From: Drosophila persimilis
Taxonomy: Eukaryota > Arthropoda > Insecta > Diptera > Drosophilidae
NCBI RefSeq assembly: GCF_003286085.1
Contig: NW_020825294.1
Coordinates: 7,750,001-7,814,000, forward strand
Direction: 5' to 3'
DNA length: 64,000 nucleotides
Each line of letters opens with the position of its first letter. The stretch's first letter is position 1. Below, piece by piece: positions 36,296-47,755 of the stretch. The notes beneath the pieces are model-generated. The model was not told the DNA's origin, did no database searches, and saw only the letters and a program-made list of their open reading frames with translations. The position numbers and the translations under genes were made by a program.

Positions 36296-37247
36296 CTTCC
36301 TCAGGTTGGTTGCGAAAATTGTTGGAGTTCATTGTTTTGTTGTTAAGAACAGGTGAAAACAATCGGTTAATAACAACAACAAATGTGCTGTAAGCGAAAG
36401 TTATTTCAACGCTTCTGTGGCTCAGAGACTTGATCAGTAAGTAAGTTACCAAATCGTGAATAAAAGCAGTGTCAGCGCCTCAAAAATGACATCATTGCAG
36501 CACCTTTTTTGCGACAGCTGTGTGGCATAAACCGCGTTTAGACTTGCGCGTTTATTTAGTTAGAAATGTGATCATAATTTACTTCCATTTGTGGGCCCAA
36601 AACACGCAAAGGACAAAATCTCTATAAGAAGTTAGGCAAAAGCTTTTGTGTATGTGGCTGTGTGTGTATGGTGGCAAGGGTGTTTTTGACCGGCTTATGG
36701 AGGAGAGTTTTGTTATTTTTGGTCTGAACCATGGAAACACTCATTAACTTTCCCGGAGCGGTGATGGTAGGTCAGTGTAATTATAGCTCCTGACCAGAGC
36801 TTGGCATGCAACTGGTCGTGCGGTCAAAGTGTGTGTGTATGCGAGTGAGTGTGTTTGATTATTATCCTGGGACCGCGCACTTGGGTGGGTCCTATGCGTC
36901 ACTTTGTCATTTGGTGTCTGCACACATTGCTTGTACAGTATAGGCTAATCCAATAAAACGCTGCTAACCATTTCAGCCTAAGCAGCGTGACGCGACGCCT
37001 ATTAATATTAAAAAAAACAGCAGAGACACAGACAGCGATTCGTCGTTGGCATTGGGAAAACCTCTTGAACACGTCGAAGCCAATTTCGGTTTTAGTTGTG
37101 AGCCAACCTTCAGATAGAAAAGCGAGCTTTTGTCGTCGTCTGCGTCTCGATTTCTTTCCCGTGCTTGCATTTGATTTGTACCATTATTCGACCACTCTGA
37201 CTTCGACTCCGCCCGGCCTCGCTAATTAATTAGCAAAAGCATACCAA
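36296..37247 (+). other. probable 5' UTR/leader of GFRP-like gene 1
   Basis: 950 bp with no credible ORF between the DRE/Motif 7 boxes and the start codon. It may contain a 5' UTR intron; none could be placed with confidence. Confidence 0.35.
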
Positions 37248-38918
37248 ATGCCGTACATTATCATACGCGGAAATCTAGCCTCCTACAGTCACAAATATCC
37301 ATGGCGTGTGCTCGTCTCTGGATTGAAAGGTAAACCCAGCCACGGCTATTCAGTTCAGTTCGAGTAGTAGATTTCCCATTTTCGACTTTGGTTAACATTT
37401 TGTATCGTTTAGTTTTTGGCTGTTTTGTGCGTTTATTATTGCGACACAATTCATGTGAAGATTGCTTGGCAAACAAATACACATATGCATATCTACATAT
37501 ATATATCTACAGATGCACGCACACATCGAAAACACGCAAGCTTAAAGCGCTAGTTACGGTTATTTCTACTTTACATTATAAACAAAACTTTTTTTGAATG
37601 AGCATACAGTGATGGTCAAAAAAATATGCATGCCAGAGCTGTAGGAAAGCTGGAAGCTGATTCTGCTTAGGTGATTGTGGTTTAGCTAAGCGAGTAACCT
37701 CAAACTGGCTGTTAAAAAATACGTACATTTGTATCTGCATTTTTACAGAACCCAGTAAAATTTGCTGAAGCTTATTATTATTATTATAGTTTATTGTAAT
37801 ATTACAAAAAGATGATTTAATTCTAGTATACAAGGCCTTCAAGCATGAAGCTTGTGGATATTGGTTACATAATGACACATTTTTAAACATATTCCTTTGT
37901 TTTAGGTAGATAAACAAAGCTCTACTGCTATAGCACATATTGAACATTCGTTTAGCACTATAACATATTACATATTTATATATTAATCAACAAATCAACA
38001 GCTGTACCTTAATTGCATGCCATTGGCACCGCCCAATCCCACCCTTCCGCTTTTTACGACCGCCACTGTTAGAAGCTTTTCTCTCTACGAACTTCTCTCG
38101 TCGTCAATTTCGTTTTGTTGGCCAGCCGTGCAGTTCGCATCCCAGAAATCGCTTCTGAAGTAACTATATTCACTTCTGTGTGTATCTAATACATATGTAT
38201 GTATCAGAATATTTTGTTTTGGAATATTTATAGCACTTTTATGTATGCCCAGCATGGCAGAAGTCAATACCCTTTGCAATTTTCTAAGAACTCGGAGAGA
38301 AATAGCTCCATTTTTGTTCATATCATAAAGCGAACAATACGTTTTTGCTTTTTGCTAAATTAGCGCACTCACACAGCCAACGACACAGACCTGTCCGGCG
38401 GCCCTGGGCTGACATCATCTGTGTCGTTCGGGCAGTGTTATCTTTTGTTTGTTCTGTTTAAACAAAGCTCCCTTCACGATAAACGAAAAGGAAAGCGATT
38501 TCCACAGAAAAGTGCCCAAACTAATCACTTGCACCCATACCTTACAGCTGACGACATCGAGCAGTTGAATAAATTCTCATGTGGCGGCTACAGTGATGAG
38601 TCCACCATCGTCTACTTAGTGCATCCTTGTCGTATTTTATCGGCGCTCGAAGTGAGTAAAATGAGTTGGAATAAAGCATGACTTTTACACAATAACAACA
38701 TGTACACAACTTACTTTCAGATATTGGGATTTCGCGTTGTGGCCAGCTCATCGACAGCCGTGAAGCAGGACTATAACGAGTATATGTGGACAATGCGCAA
38801 GGAGTTCGACGAACCAGAACCCTTGGAGGCCGAGTCGGTTGTGCGCGAGAATCTGTCGAATATTGGCAGGGAGGCAGCCAGCTTAGGCAACTATCATAAG
38901 GTGGATTCGCCCGAATAG
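37248..38918 (+). CDS. GTP cyclohydrolase I feedback regulator (GFRP)-like protein 1
   Basis: Three exons: 37248-37329, 38548-38651 and 38721-38918 (384 nt, 127 aa). It begins MPYIIIRGNLASYSHKYPW; mammalian GFRP also starts MPYLL. The core HPCRILSALEILGFRVVASSS...YMWTMRKEF aligns with human GCHFR PPRIVLDKLERRGFRVLS...LVWCLHKE, where the family protein ends. Here an acidic C-terminal extension of ~38 residues follows. GFRP forms pentamers that cap GTP cyclohydrolase I (Punch in flies), mediating BH4 and phenylalanine feedback. Whether this protein keeps that job is not shown. The 1.2-kb first intron is large for its surroundings. A paralog follows immediately at 39146. Exon 1 was placed from the GFRP-like MPY start and phase agreement; exons 2-3 are firmer. 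Confidence 0.75.
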
Positions 38919-39145
38919 GCAAAATCATTTCTACCAAAACACAATCTAAAATCAGAAAACAATTCAAAATAGTTGTATAATATCGTGTGTGCGTGACTGT
39001 AACTTGTGTGCGTGTATGATTAGATGTATGTGAAGAAAACTATAGCAACGTAGGGAAACTTGTTCCACAACACATTCTGAAGCCTTCCGCACCACAATAA
39101 GTGAGTGGAAAAGTGATTATTCCAATCCGAGACCCAAACAAAACT

Positions 39146-39544
39146 ATGAGTGACAGCCAGCCCACGGCAAAGGAGTCGAATTTGAACTGCGAGTGTCCTG
39201 CTGCGACATCGACTACATCGGTGAACGCTGCTGCTGCTGCTGCCGCTTGTCCCGCCAATGTTGTGACCATTCCTGTTCCCATACTCCAATCGGAGGGCAC
39301 TTTCGTATACATCACCGTCAAGGGATCGCTCCACGACTACACCTGTACCATATTCGGGTTGAACCAGGCCGAGGTACAGGCTCTTTCCAAGCGCTTTGAC
39401 AGCGGCGTCAAGCAGTGTGTGAATGGTATTATGGTGGCAGTGCCGCCCATGGTCATGTTGAATACCTTGGCGCAGCTAAGCTACAAAGTCATCTGCAGTT
39501 GCGGTGAGGCCGAGATCTGCTGGACCATGCAACGTGAGGTCTAA
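39146..39544 (+). CDS. GFRP-like protein 2 (tandem paralog)
   Basis: An intronless ORF of 132 aa from the ATG at 39146; upstream in-frame codons are open but lack an ATG. After a low-complexity N-terminus with a short poly-Ala run, the sequence GTFVYITVKGSLHDYTC...GLNQAEVQALSKRF aligns with the N-terminal half of gene 1. PPMVMLNTLAQLSYKVICSC...ICWTMQREV aligns with human GCHFR PPRIVLDKLERRGFRVL...VWCLHKE and ends at the same place. It is thus a second, shorter and intron-poor member of the same family, 227 bp downstream of the first and on the same strand. Function in pteridine regulation is inferred only from the family. Confidence 0.72.
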   Translation: MSDSQPTAKESNLNCECPAATSTTSVNAAAAAAACPANVVTIPVPILQSEGTFVYITVKGSLHDYTCTIFGLNQAEVQALSKRFDSGVKQCVNGIMVAVPPMVMLNTLAQLSYKVICSCGEAEICWTMQREV

Positions 39545-39655
39545 TCATTTCGCATATCACCCCAATTCGTCATCATCCGCCATCATTCAAGCAAATCATA
39601 TAAGCAAGGAACTTGACATCGATACTGAACAAACTCCCAAAAGGATTAGGCAAAA

Positions 39656-40316
39656 ATGGATCAGCACAGTGCGGACAACTGCAGATGCCACAAGCAATCG
39701 CAACCGGCACAGCAGACGCTTAGCGACATGGACTTTGATCGGGGCATTTGGAATGCAGGTAGGATATATTTGTACTCATTAAATCCAATTACTTAACTCT
39801 TCTCCCTAAAGCCATCTATAATGAAGTGGATCGTGTAAGGGACTTCATCAAGAAGGGTCAAGCCATGGCACGAGATGACTGCGACTATACGGCTCTGCAT
39901 TATGCAGCACGCAGTGGCAACGCACAAATCTGCAAGCTCCTCATTGACGAGGGCAACGTTGATGTGAATGCGGTTACCAAGGCGGGTGCCACAGCCCTTC
40001 ATCGGGCAGCCATGATGGGTATGATGAATATTATTTTTTAACATCCAATATCCTTTATAATAACCCTGCTTGCATCTAAGGTCATCTGGATATAGTTAAG
40101 CTCTTGACTGAACACAAGGCTAATCTTCTGCTGCAGGACGAGTGCGGCCAGAGCGCCCTGCATCGTGCAGCATTGCGTGGGCACCTGGACGTCTGTCGCT
40201 ACCTACTGGAGCAGCAGTCGACCCTGAAACAGCTCAAGGACAAGAAGGATAAATTTGCATTTGAGTACATCATGGAGAATGCAAATGATGATTTTAAGCT
40301 TCTGCTAAAACCCTAA
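39656..40316 (+). CDS. Ankyrin repeat protein, ANKRD39 homolog
   Basis: Three exons: 39656-39758, 39812-40018 and 40081-40316 (546 nt, 181 aa; human ANKRD39 is 183). Near the N-terminus QQTLSDMDFDRGIWNAA matches human QQTLEEMDFERGIWSAA, a family signature. Ankyrin repeats follow with the strings DYTALHYAARSGN, GATALHRAAMMGHLDIVKLL and GQSALHRAALRGHLDVCRYLL. The molecular role of ANKRD39 is poorly known; ankyrin repeats imply protein binding. Introns are 53 and 62 bp. The start lies only 111 bp after the stop of GFRP-like gene 2, leaving little room for a separate promoter. Confidence 0.88.
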
Positions 40317-40988
40317 GGGGCGTCATTTCTTTTCCATGAGCTTCAGCACTAGCATCAATGTATTATGTTTTTAGTTTAAGAACAAACAACAAAAGTTAAC
40401 ATTTTCTTTAAAACTCTGTTCTGTTTATTTAGATTTTCCTAAAATTGCATCCGATGTTTGAATTTCTTAAATTAGAATTTTTGTTGGCTAATTTACAATT
40501 GCATATGTAATGCCTCTTCTGTCTGTTTTGTTCTGTCAGAGATACAATAGATTGTATTTGGGTGAAAAGTAATCTTAACTTTGGCATAGATAAAAAAATA
40601 ACCTAGTGCATACATCATATAAATATCTATATAGTCTATATACATACATGCCTAATAAATATGAAATGTGCAATTAATTTAATGTATGTATCTCTCGCAA
40701 ACAGATACAAGAAGCGAACATTCGTGGGGGGGGGGGGGGGGGGGGGGGATGACACAGTACCAACCATGTAATTCATTGTAAGAAAATATTATCACATTAG
40801 AGTTGTGCAAAGAATGTGTTGGTATCTCTGATCGAACTCAGTTAGAAATTTTGCAGAGCCCTAAAATTCTCCTATACAAAAATATAAGACATTGAGAGAT
40901 AGGCCATATATATATGTATATTTTCCAATATACAAAACTAAAAGCTACATACCCACAAATTTCAAACCTACATCATCTGAAGAAATAC
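40317..40988. other. convergent 3' region
   Basis: 3' UTRs of the ANKRD39 and ASB-like genes, with a + strand AATAAA at 40654-40659 and a G23 homopolymer. No gene seen. Confidence 0.5.
40726..40748. repeat. poly-G run (23 G)
   Basis: An uninterrupted run of 23 guanines in an otherwise AT-rich 3' spacer. Its length may be affected by sequencing error. Confidence 0.9.
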
Positions 40989-43357
40989 TTAATCCCATGA
41001 CTCTGCCGATCTGTAGACGCGCATGGGTTCACGATCCGCGTCTATGGACCTCACCTTGGCCAACTCATCAAAGTCGCTGAGATATTTCTTTAATATCTCT
41101 GGTATATCAAACTCGTCGATGATTATGCCTAGCGTGGATCGATGCGGTCTCGGGAGATATTTCTGCTCCAACGAGTGCCGTATCTGGAGATTCGAAAGAA
41201 TATTTTTGCGTATCGCCAGACGAGCGGTGGACTTAAGGGAGCGCGGGTTGGTTACATGCAGGGACATTTCCCTTTCAAGTTGCTGTCGAGGCGCTGACCA
41301 ATTGTTGGGTGGCAATCGCTTATTGAATGGCAGCTGGAATCCGGCGTTGTCTTGGGGGTAAAAGTCTTGGTTAAACACAAAATCGAAAAAAATTGTGCTC
41401 CAGATTAAAACTTACACAGCAATCGTCCGAAGGCCACGCTCCGTTGAGAGCAGTTGGAGCGCAGTTCGCTGACCACATGCTCCGGACAAATCTGTGCAAG
41501 ATTGCAGCCCTCGTGAATGAGGAGCTCGGCCAGGTCCAGACGGTGGAGGTTAATGGCTCGCGACAGCGGAGTCTGACAATAGATTAGACCGCAGACTATG
41601 GTCGGAGCACACGAGCCATACAGATCTGTACGGGCGCTGGCCAGCCTAGCCAACAGCACTCTAAGGACGGCTCGCAGATCGTCGACGTGGAGGGCATGCT
41701 GTACGGCGAATAAGACTAAGCCCTCGTCCTGGGCATTCATGTACAGGCCCTGACGACGATGTTGCTCGGCCACGTCCAGCAGATAGCCCAGCATCTCCGA
41801 CTGCTGATTATAGATGGCCACCATGATGGGTGTGTGGTTGTCGCTGTCCCGCACTGAGAGACTGTCTCCATAGTGCAGCAGAATCTCCACCAACTTCCGA
41901 TTATTGTGTCCAACGGCGAGATGCAGGAGATGCTGTGAGGCCAGACGCCGAGCTCCACGTTCGAGGAGAAGCTTCGCCATATCAGTGTGGCGTCCCCTGA
42001 CTGCAAGCATCAGAGCCGTTTGGTTTTCCTTATCCTGAATATTGATGTGAGCGCCCCGCTCGAGCATTTCTTTGGCCAGTACTGTCATGCTGCAGGCAAT
42101 GGCCGTCATCAGGGGCGTCTCGCCCAAGTCGTCGGTTTCGTTGATGTTGATGTTCGTCTGGAGCAGCAGCTGGGCAGACTCCTTCGACTTGCTTTCGATG
42201 GCCAAGTGAAGCGCCGTCTTGCCGTCGCTCAGGGTCTTAGCATTGACCGGAGCTCCGTGCTGGATGAGCAGCCGGGTGACCTTGGGGAATCCGGCACCCA
42301 AATGAAGGGGACCGTAGCCATCGCTATTCACCACATTGATCGGCGCATTGTGTTCCAGCAGTATCCGGACGCACTTATCGTGCCCCCAAAAGGCTGCATA
42401 GTGCAGGGGCGAGGTCAGACAGGCATCGCACACATGTGGATCCTGCTCGCGGCAACTGGCGCAGCATTGGGCCACAAACTCCCCCATGCTCTCCAAGGTC
42501 TTGGCATAATACTGATATAGCACACTGTCCTCGCCTCCTGCTCCAGCAGCCGACTGTCCACTATTCTCCGCGCAGCTCTCGAACTCGTCCACCCACTCAA
42601 GCTTCTCCATGCCTTCGGGTGTGCTCTCGATCTCCAGGCTATCCGTATGTGCTGCAATCGTGGAAACAATTCTTTGTTTAATTGAATGCCGAAATACGTG
42701 AAATACCAGCACCACTGGTGCTTGCCAACACATCAGCTACTCTGTTCTGTTATGTATGTTCTTATCTGAGGCTAGAGAACCGGTTTGGTTCTAGATATTT
42801 CATGTCAGGCACGTCTTTGCGCTGCGCATGCATTTCGTTTACCATTCGAAATGGGTTGGGTCGCCCTACTGCATGTGGGTCAATGGCAAGCGTGATGCCA
42901 CACTAAGTAGGTAATTTAGGTAGCCGGAAGGAACTGTAGTGCTAGCTGCTTTGGTAGCAACCAATGTGAGGAGGGGACAGCTGGATATTCTTCCAATCAT
43001 CCCTATGATTCGGATAACAATGCATTCTCAAACTGGTTTTCCACAAATTCCACCTTCCCATATACAGCACCTATCGATTTTCTGTGTTGGCCAGCTGTTT
43101 ACCTGAGGACAAGTTCATGGCGGGGCAGAAAACTCACTCTGACGGAACACATCCAGTTCCGGCTGCTCGCAGGACTGCACCAGGAGCTCCAGCAGCTCGG
43201 CATCGCCCAGCAGAGCAGCCGTGCCGACGGCCGTGCGTCCGCAGTTTGGTGATACATACGAGGCCTGCGCCCCATGCATGATACAGTTAAGGGCCTGCTC
43301 AATGTCCCCGCTTTGGACAGCACTCAGCAGCCGCTCGTTGATGTCGTAGGATAGCAT
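40989..43357 (-). CDS. Ankyrin repeat and SOCS box (ASB-like) protein
   Basis: Three exons: 43138-43357, 41416-42651 and 40989-41365 (1833 nt, 610 aa). The first ankyrin unit is in exon 1 (ERLLSAVQSGDIEQALNCIMHGAQ, GRTAVGTAALLGDAELLELL). After an acidic linker, exon 2 encodes an array of about seven more ankyrin repeats (TSPLHYAAFWGHDKCVRILLEHN through LLHLAVGHNNRKLVEILLHYG and beyond). The last exon holds a SOCS-box-like segment (LKSTARLAIRKNIL ... DIPEILKKYLSDF). This architecture is that of Cullin-5 substrate receptors of the ASB class; the target is unknown. The 50-bp second intron is very short but canonical. The assignment to a particular human ASB is not possible by eye. Confidence 0.82.
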
Positions 43358-43786
43358 ATTCCCATTGGTTTTTATGTGAAATTAGTAGTTAGTTTTAGTT
43401 ATAAACTAATAGAAAGCGGCTGAGCCAAGCAAAACGCGAAGCGAAAAAAGAACAAACCAAAATAAGCTGCCGTGAGTATGTGTGAAAAATGCGTTTCCGC
43501 CGTCAACAGCTGCAACACTCCCCCGGAAAAGCGCACGAAAAACTAAATCCAAACAATCCAAGTGCGCACGTGCGAGGTCCACGTCAAGGCAGCCGAAACG
43601 CAAACACACCCCCATAACGAGTGCCATGGGAGAGAATAAAAGAGAACTCAGCTGGGGTTCGCTTTCACGCAGATACAATGCTGGAAAGAGTGTATGGATT
43701 TATTTTGGTTATCAGTAGTGTATGCATACATCTCTACGGCTGCCGTCGGTGACTCGACTCGCTTTATGTCTAAAACGTATTTTAAT
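43358..43786. other. ASB-like 5' region and eIF3h 3' region
   Basis: The end nearest 43357 is A-rich leader for the ASB-like gene. A minus-strand AATAAA at 43699-43704 probably ends eIF3h. These two genes are in tandem with about 430 bp between coding regions. Confidence 0.5.
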
Positions 43787-45061
43787 CTACTTGATTTCCT
43801 TGGCTTCCTTGGCATTCTGCAGCGATTCGGTGATGAATAGTTTGGCCAGCGACTGAGAACAGAATTGGGCAATGTGCTGCGAGTGTGTGTTGATCTGTCC
43901 AGAAGTGATTGTGGCCGTAAGCCTGGCCGGCACGGGCATGGGGCGGAACTGCTTGATGACCTCCTCCTCGGCCACCGTCGGCTCACCCTTGGAAGTGCGC
44001 ACAGCGTTTTCGGCGGCCAGTTTAGCCAGAGCACGGTTTTTGTCCTGGAAAATAAAGTACGAATATAATAACACAACACCTTTTCTTGCTTTTTGCTGGT
44101 GAAATTCCTTACCGAATCCTGCTTGAACACCACTTGCTGGTACTTGTTATAGCGCACGGCCTCCTGGTACAGTTCATCGACGCGCTCAATCAAGCTCCGC
44201 ATGTGATTCTCCAGCACTGAGGCGGTGCCCAGATCCAAGAAATTGTGCCCTTTGTCCTCGGGAAGCAGCTCATTTAGCTCGCTCATCATGATGTTAGTCA
44301 ATGGTGAGTTCTTGATCACGATTGGAATCTCTGCAAACAGACTTTCGTAGCCCACCTTCAGCGTACGGAATGCCTCGGGAGTGAAGTCGCCATCCTTGTA
44401 CATCTGTATGGCCTGAGGCGTGAGCCGGTAGGCCTTCAGGCAGAGGAAGCCCCGCGCGGACTTCTGCGTATCGTAGACCACGACCACGGACTCCTCGATG
44501 CTGGTCTGATAGTGATACTGGGACTCGAGAAGAGCCAGCGACAGACTGTTTCCCACGTCCGAGCTCTGATACCAGCCCACATGCAAGTGATCAACGTTCA
44601 CGCGGCGCAGGCGTCGCATCACGGTCAGCTGGTACATCTCCTCGTCCATAGTCTCGTCGCCGCTCTTGGGGAACGGGAAGCAGTTTGTGATTTCGAGGCA
44701 CTTGTCCACCACCAAGCCGAGCAGGGCGCCCTGGGCCAGATCCATATTGCTGGACTCCTCATGGCAGTGCTTCACCATTTTCATGACGGCCTGTGCGGAG
44801 AATTTCTCTTATTAATTGCAAAAACCATGAATTTGTCACTCTCCCACACACACCCAGAAACGCGCTCACACATACACACGCTTAGCCAGCGCGTGGCATC
44901 AAATTATGCCTTTCCTTAAGCACGTTTCTGGGAGTCTTTTCAGGCGAACATTTGCCGAAGTTATTATTTTTCATTTAACTCACCAAACCGTCGCATTGTA
45001 CATAGTTTATGGTATTATCTGAATCCTCTGTGCGAGCATGACGACCACCGCGATTTGCCAT
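43787..45061 (-). CDS. eIF3h: Translation initiation factor eIF3 subunit h (p40)
   Basis: Three exons: 44984-45061, 44113-44790 and 43787-44044 (1014 nt, 337 aa; D. melanogaster, from memory, 338). It begins [20 protein letters not shown]. The MPN domain contains [34 protein letters not shown] and [18 protein letters not shown]. The last string stands where catalytic JAMM proteins carry HxHP...SxxD, so the metalloprotease site is absent, as expected for the MPN- eIF3h. The C-terminal part is helical, ending [20 protein letters not shown]. eIF3h is a subunit of the eIF3 complex that recruits the 43S preinitiation complex and aids reinitiation. Rpn11, its MPN+ relative, is 4.5 kb away on the same strand. 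Confidence 0.96.
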
Positions 45062-45942
45062 TTTGACGACGAGAAGCGAAAAGACCAGGGCAGAGCTGTG
45101 AAAAAAATATTGTCTTATCAATATACCGATATATACCAATATATCGGTATATGTATGAAAATATATTTGCAGGTGATGTTTTTGGGACTTCGAAAATATT
45201 AATATGGGTATTTTTGGATATGGCTATCCGAACCACTTTACTTTTTTGAATTTCAAGCCAACTGACACTATTTTCCTGTTGCTTAACGTCGTTAGATCAG
45301 ATAGCCGTCTTCTGATTCCCCTCATCGATGCACAGCATAGGGCTTAGCTTTCTAGATTCCTCTTTCCTCCCCCACCGTGTCAAAATAACGCTTTGCTAGA
45401 TCTGAAAATCGAAAAATCTCGGTTTTGAGTTTTGAAAGTAGTTGATGTTCTTGTAATCGGAATCCCTATCAAGGATCAAGGTTATTTTCTCCAGTCATAT
45501 ATATCCGGTTTTCTCAGTTATTTGTGGTTTTATCTGGCCATAGGTACCTTTAATTCAGAAAAATATCCTTATCTTTGATTTTGTTGGAGTTAGTTTGTTT
45601 TTTTTTTTTACATAATTTTTGAATCCGCTTAAATAGTTTTCGAGATTTGAAAATCTACGTTTTCTCTCAAACGATATATAGATGGTACAAAAAAACATCA
45701 ATCTATCGCACAATTTCAAAACAGTCGATATTATCGATGGTTTTGCAGCCCTATTGTAAGTTGTTTATCACACAAAAAACTAAAAAAGTATTTCCTAATA
45801 ATCAAAAGTACTACGCTCGTCACGAAGCGGTGCTGATAGCAGCTGCGAGCGTCAGTTCACTTAAAGTATAGCACCGAAGTTTCTGTTCTGAGGTAGTAGT
45901 AGTAATTAGCAACGCAACGCTGGCAAGCCCAAGACGTCGAAG
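45062..45942. promoter_or_regulatory. divergent promoter region, eIF3h (-) and senju (+)
   Basis: For eIF3h, CAGAGCTGTG at 45091-45100 read on the minus strand gives CACAGCTCTG (Motif 7). At 45121-45152 there are repeated, partly palindromic Motif 6-like boxes (ATCGGTATATTG, TTGGTATATATCGG). For senju, TATCGATG at 45732-45739 (DRE-like) and CAGCCCTA at 45746-45753 (Motif 7) lie about 200 bp before the ATG. The DNA between is AT-rich and without ORFs. Confidence 0.6.
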
Positions 45943-47245
45943 ATGTCGACTAATTGGCGTGAATTGTTCCCCACTCGACTTACATTCATCATATTTCTGC
46001 TGTATATGTCACTGTTCATAGGACAGGGTACGTGGCCAAATTGCCTATCTCAGCCAAAGCCACGCTCAAGTTTCTGCATCTCTCTTCTCAGGCATCTTTG
46101 TCACAGCATCCCAGGAGTCTAACAACTCGTACGGCTATAACACTGTAACCGTTGTACTGCTCACGGAAGTGTTCAAGTTAATAGTTTCCACATGCCTGTA
46201 TTGCAGAGAGTGAGTAGTGTGTGATAAGCGGCTGGAAGCCAACGTAAATTTATCGTGTTCCTTCCGCAGCAACAATCTGCGGTCTCTGGTGCGCGATGTG
46301 CACAAAGACAGGAATGTGCTGGCCTTGTACATGGTGCCCGCATTCCTATACTGCCTCTACAACAATCTCGCGTTCGTCAATCTAGCCACATTCGATCCCA
46401 CAACGTATTATCTACTACTCCAACTGCGCGTTGTCGTAACGGGCATTCTATTTCAAATCATATTCAAGAAGTATTTATCTCAACGCCAATGGATATCGCT
46501 GATACTGCTCACCCTCGGCTGCATGCTCAAGCAGGTCGATTTTAGTGGCTTTTACAGCGATGCCAACGACGACAGCGAGTCTGCTGCCATACAGGCCATA
46601 CCGTCCAATAGCAACCACAGCCTCACCGTTGACCATAACCAAGTGCGTGGCAAAAATATGTCTGGCTTTGATTTTAGCCTAAGTGCTGTGTTCATACTGG
46701 CCCAGACCATATTCTCATGTCTTGCGGGGGTCTACAACGAATACCTACTAAAGGACAAAGGTGCAGATGTCAACATTTTCGTCCAGAATGTGTTTATGTA
46801 CCTTGACTCGATTGTTTGCAATGCGGGTATCCTTCTCCTGCGCGGCGAGTTGATGGACGCCTTCAGCCCACACAACTTGGGTACCATTATGCGCTTCGGT
46901 GTTATCATCATCATTGTGAACAATGCAGCCATTGGCATTGTGACAAGCTTCTTCTTGAAGTACATGAACTCTATTCTGAAGACTTTTGCAAGCGCCCTGG
47001 AACTGCTTTTCACAGCTGTGCTGTGCTACTTTCTGTTCTCCATACCCATCTACATGAACACCGCACTGGCCATAGCGGTTGTCTCCTATGCCATCTATTT
47101 GTATACCCAAAGTCCGGTTGTAAATCTGGGCAAGGTTCGTCCATTGTCAAGTCTGAGCGAGGCATCCTCCAAATCTACAGCCTATGACAAACGAAAGCTT
47201 CTCGACGAGGAGGGTGACACCGATCTGGAAATGGACATGGTGTAG
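45943..47245 (+). CDS. senju: Golgi nucleotide-sugar transporter (SLC35A family), Senju
   Basis: Three exons: 45943-46027, 46092-46209 and 46270-47245 (1179 nt, 392 aa). About ten hydrophobic segments run through the sequence (FIIFLLYMSLFIGQGIF, TVTVVLLTEVFKLIVS, YMVPAFLYCLYNNLAF and more). Family hallmarks include YNNLAFVNLATFDPTTYYLL, QLRVVVTGILFQIIF and GVYNEYLLKDKG. A hydrophilic loop at about 194-233 carries possible N-glycosylation sites, and the C-tail is acidic. It belongs to the SLC35A nucleotide-sugar transporters, closest to SLC35A4/A5-like members. The D. melanogaster gene senju (CG14040, 25C) is reported as a UDP-galactose transporter whose loss activates Toll immune signalling. 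Substrate is inferred from that. Identification rests on strong family motifs plus location. Confidence 0.85.
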
Positions 47246-47755
47246 TGCTAATTGCTAGTCCTAGACATAGACTCAAATTGTAAATATCGTCATCTAACTA
47301 TACTTCTTGTGGAAAAGTGCCTATAACTCTTTTGAAAAGACGCGAGCATGCATTTGACTCTAGGCTTCGTGCAATCGACGCAGATTCAATCATCGACGGA
47401 CAGACAAATGTCTTGTAAATACCAAAGCATTTGCTTTATTGAGTTAGGTTCATAATAAACATATATTTTTTAAATCGTAATGTGATTCTCTCTTATCGAA
47501 TATGGTGGTTCTTCATACACAGTATGTTCCTTTTATTTTTAATTATGACATTAGAAATTTTTTTGATGAAAAAGAATATACTAATATTGGTGCACATTAG
47601 CTGTTCATCGATAATTTGTACATGGATTGTACGTTTGTTTCTTAAATAATGAAATATTAACAATATTCGTTCACATAATGCTCTCCATATAGCTTAAATA
47701 GTGCACAAAAGGCAAATCATAGAAAGATTAAAGTTACAACAATAAGACATTTTGT
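47246..47755. other. convergent 3' region of senju and the GTSF1-like gene
   Basis: A + strand AATAAA at 47454-47459 probably ends senju. The rest is AT-rich with no ORF of interest. Confidence 0.55.

Noticed and set aside
37603-37660. ACAGTGATGGTCAAAAAAATAT resembling the end of a Tc1-type transposon
   Set aside because: No matching inverted end or transposase remnant was found nearby in the intron.
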